From the NCBI GenBank assembly GCA_023512835.1, contig CM042091.1:7735079-7799078 (forward strand): a DNA stretch of 64,000 bases, in the 5' to 3' direction. The notes below the pieces were generated by a model. The model saw only the letters and a list, made by a program, of their open reading frames with translations. It was not told the DNA's origin and made no database searches. The position numbers and the translations under genes were made by a program. Positions 61,521 through 64,000 of this stretch are shown here, piece by piece (within the stretch, counting starts at the first letter, position 1; every line of letters starts with the position of its first letter). Origin of the DNA: Taxillus chinensis. Its lineage: Eukaryota > Streptophyta > Magnoliopsida > Santalales > Loranthaceae.

Positions 61521-64000
61521 TTAATCTTCTTCAATCCTCTTCCATCTTTAATCGTCATGAGGTATGTATGCCTTGGGTCCATCACTATTTCTAGCTTTAA
61601 CGTACTAATTAAATATAATTTTCGATTTGATCATTTTGGTGTTACGGTCGAGTAACTAAATTAGATACAGGGTGCTTTTGTAGGCCGGCAGGGAGAGCCG
61701 GGCGGGCAGACACGCAGACCCACGCACCCATATGTATGTATTTTTATAACCTAAAATGATGCAGGACACTACCTCCTTAGTTCAAAATCCCCAACCTCCC
61801 GAGTTGGTGTGTTTATATGTTTTTTATGTGTGGGGCGGTGCTGGTGCTGGTGCTGGTTCTGGCGCTGTCGATGATTGGGCAACCAAAGTTTTGCATGCTT
61901 TCATCAGTGAATGGACATGATTTGTAGTTGGTAGGTCGCTAGATATGTGTGTGATCTGTTTTAAATAAAGGTGTGAGCCATGGTGGTGGTTTTCCAGCAG
62001 CAGCGCATGTTGGCGGTGTTGAACCAAATAAGAGAGTATGGATGTAAAGTTCACGTCTGTCGTGTATTTGATTGTCGTGGCCAACGGCACTCTTACTTAA
62101 CGAACCCACAAATGACCACACAACGCTCTTCGCCTCGCCTATCGCTCCCCATGCCATGCGGCTTGTAATTGTATGTGTTATTGCACGTCACTTTTTTTTT
62201 TTTTTTTTTGGTTGGGTGGAGGGTGTCGAAACGTCACTCCCGATGCACGTGCTTGTATATAATTTTTTTTTTGTTGATTTATCAGCCGTGTTAAATTTGA
62301 ATCGTCCTACTGTGTGTGTGTGGGATCAGGTATGGTAAAATTTATTGCAACTCTTTTTTTGTTCGTTTAAACTCTAGTGATGTGACCATAGATTTGATAT
62401 TTTTGATTACACTCTATCAATACTACGCAATTAAAAAATTACTAGATAGAATTTTAGGTCACATGTATGACATGAGATCCGTGCACACAGTCGGCATCTC
62501 CTTTTCAACTGGCACGACTTTAAAACAAGTTTTTTCTCCACAATGAAAAAGAAAAAAGAGATTTCTGAAAAAGGTTATTCAGTGCGGGTCATGGGAATCT
62601 TCGAATTTTTAAACAATAATTCCAAGGGCGTATTAACGGGACCATCTGTTCCCTCTAACAACAACAACAATAATTCTATAATAATAATAATAGTAATATG
62701 ATCACGAAGGATGATTTGTGGGTGATAGGATTATTTTTAAAAATAAAAGTATTTTTTAAAATAATAGATTTTGATAATTAAAAATTATTTATAAGTAAAT
62801 AATTATATATTTTTGAAAATAATTATATGTAACGAAAAAGATTTGTTGTTGAATTGAATTTGATTATTATTACGGTGATTTGATAATTTTGACACAACGT
62901 TAAAATTTTACAGTGATTTAATATTAATTTATATGTAAATTTAATTGAAAAAAATGACAAATAAATAATTTAATTTAATTTTAGTGGGGTTGTATGCACG
63001 TGTTTCATGCTTCGTTTTTGACCCGGAGATCACTCAGGCAATCGACCAAAATCACGGTCATCAAGATGATATGATATGGCGGAATGATGGAATGACGTTA
63101 AACACCGGAGGTAGGTGATGACTACCGACCAAAGCCTGTGTCATACAAATACAATTCAGTCACGTGACCCCTAAACACCGGAGGTACCGAACAACTGTCC
63201 AGAAAGACATAATTATTAAAAAAAAAAAAACTCAACCCGGTAGCTTGCAATTTGCAAACACCCGGTGACTCTATTTGTACTCTTCCATATTATTGTGAAG
63301 TGTAAACGACAGCCACAAACACTCCTGAGTCACTGTATTATTGATCATTTATTAAATTTTATTTTTTTTCGATATTGATGATTTAGCAGAGAATAAATCT
63401 AATTATATATATATATACTTTAATTATGTTTTACAATAATTTATAATAAATTAATATTTTACATTTTCAATTGAAAATAATAATTAATGGTGGCCGGTGG
63501 TGCTTCTCGGAAATGCACAACCTGGTCATCTCATCTTATGTTAATGCTAAAAATGCGATCACTCGCAAAGCACGTGGGCACTGATTGCCCCGAAATTCCA
63601 ATTATATAATTTTATATCATAAACACAATTCGCATAATTCGAATAAAGTGTTGTACACGTGATAATTCGAATAAAGAGAAAAAGTAAAAGAAAAAACAAG
63701 TTTCGTAGTACAACATGTGATGAGCATGTACGTTTATTTAAATATTTTGAGATTTGCCCATGCAGTGGCAGCACCGAGAGTCACCTCGCGACTTGAGGTG
63801 GACTTGGCGTCGCACCCTTTCTCCTTTATTTATTAATTATGTGTTTTTGTTGGGTGGGCTGGCTGGTTCCATCATATAGCATGCATGCCTTGTAGAAGTG
63901 GGTGAGTGTGTACATATATAAATACAAATACTAATGTATCTGACCTTCCTACGCTACTAGAGTCTTGTAGGTAGATGTTACTTTCGTTGTTGGAACCACA
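61521..64000. other. Downstream flank of the bHLH gene
   Basis: No supported gene. Contains a 21 bp T run at about 62191, CACGTG at 63161-63166, and a 15 bp direct repeat TAAACACCGGAGGTA at 63099-63113 and 63172-63186. Open frames on both strands around 61.8-62.5 kb lack conserved features. Confidence 0.5.

Noticed and set aside
61824..62157. Minus-strand frames of 72-88 codons downstream of the bHLH gene
   Set aside because: They start in low-complexity (CAGCACCAG-type) sequence and show no domain or splice context.

Overview
This is nuclear DNA from a flowering plant, most likely a eudicot. It is AT-rich, its genes have GT-AG introns, microsatellites are abundant, and the recognisable genes are plant families (HD-Zip I, MYC-type bHLH, NC-domain protein, At1g16860-like membrane protein). 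The species cannot be named from the sequence alone.

Left arm (1-16 kb), conventional genes. Exon 1 of an NC/LRAT-domain protein (minus, runs off the left edge), a tRNA-Val(AAC), a three-exon RNA polymerase III subunit of the RPC11/RPC10 family (minus), and a five-exon ubiquitin-60S ribosomal protein L40 fusion (plus) that appears to share a head-to-head promoter with the polymerase gene. Then come a four-exon membrane protein of the At1g16860 type (minus) and a two-exon HD-Zip class I gene resembling ATHB7/ATHB12 (minus). Exon structures were rebuilt by reading splice sites and checking reading phase.

Centre (about 16.5-49.3 kb), a degraded mosaic of direct repeats. I see no intact known gene here. 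Blocks that I call A, X, E, Y, Z and an RNase H-like block recur two to five times in the same orientation. Carried with them are pseudogene pieces of RAPTOR (TOR complex scaffold), a CIPK3/9/26-like kinase and a cysteine-rich receptor-like kinase (DUF26 part on plus, kinase part on minus). The Y blocks begin with a retrotransposon-type primer-binding site. Read on the minus strand, blocks X, RNase H-like and E look like successive exons of one unidentified multi-exon gene that was copied about three times and is decaying; its putative last exon keeps an open frame, identical length and stop in two copies.

Right arm (49-64 kb). AT-rich, transposon-derived sequence (several MITE-like or LTR-like pieces, including a foldback element of about 415 bp at 58.3-58.7 kb), a two-exon unidentified coding fragment near 57 kb, and an intact intronless 600-codon bHLH gene of the MYC2/bHLH14 type. 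The bHLH gene carries a strong G-quadruplex motif in its reading frame.
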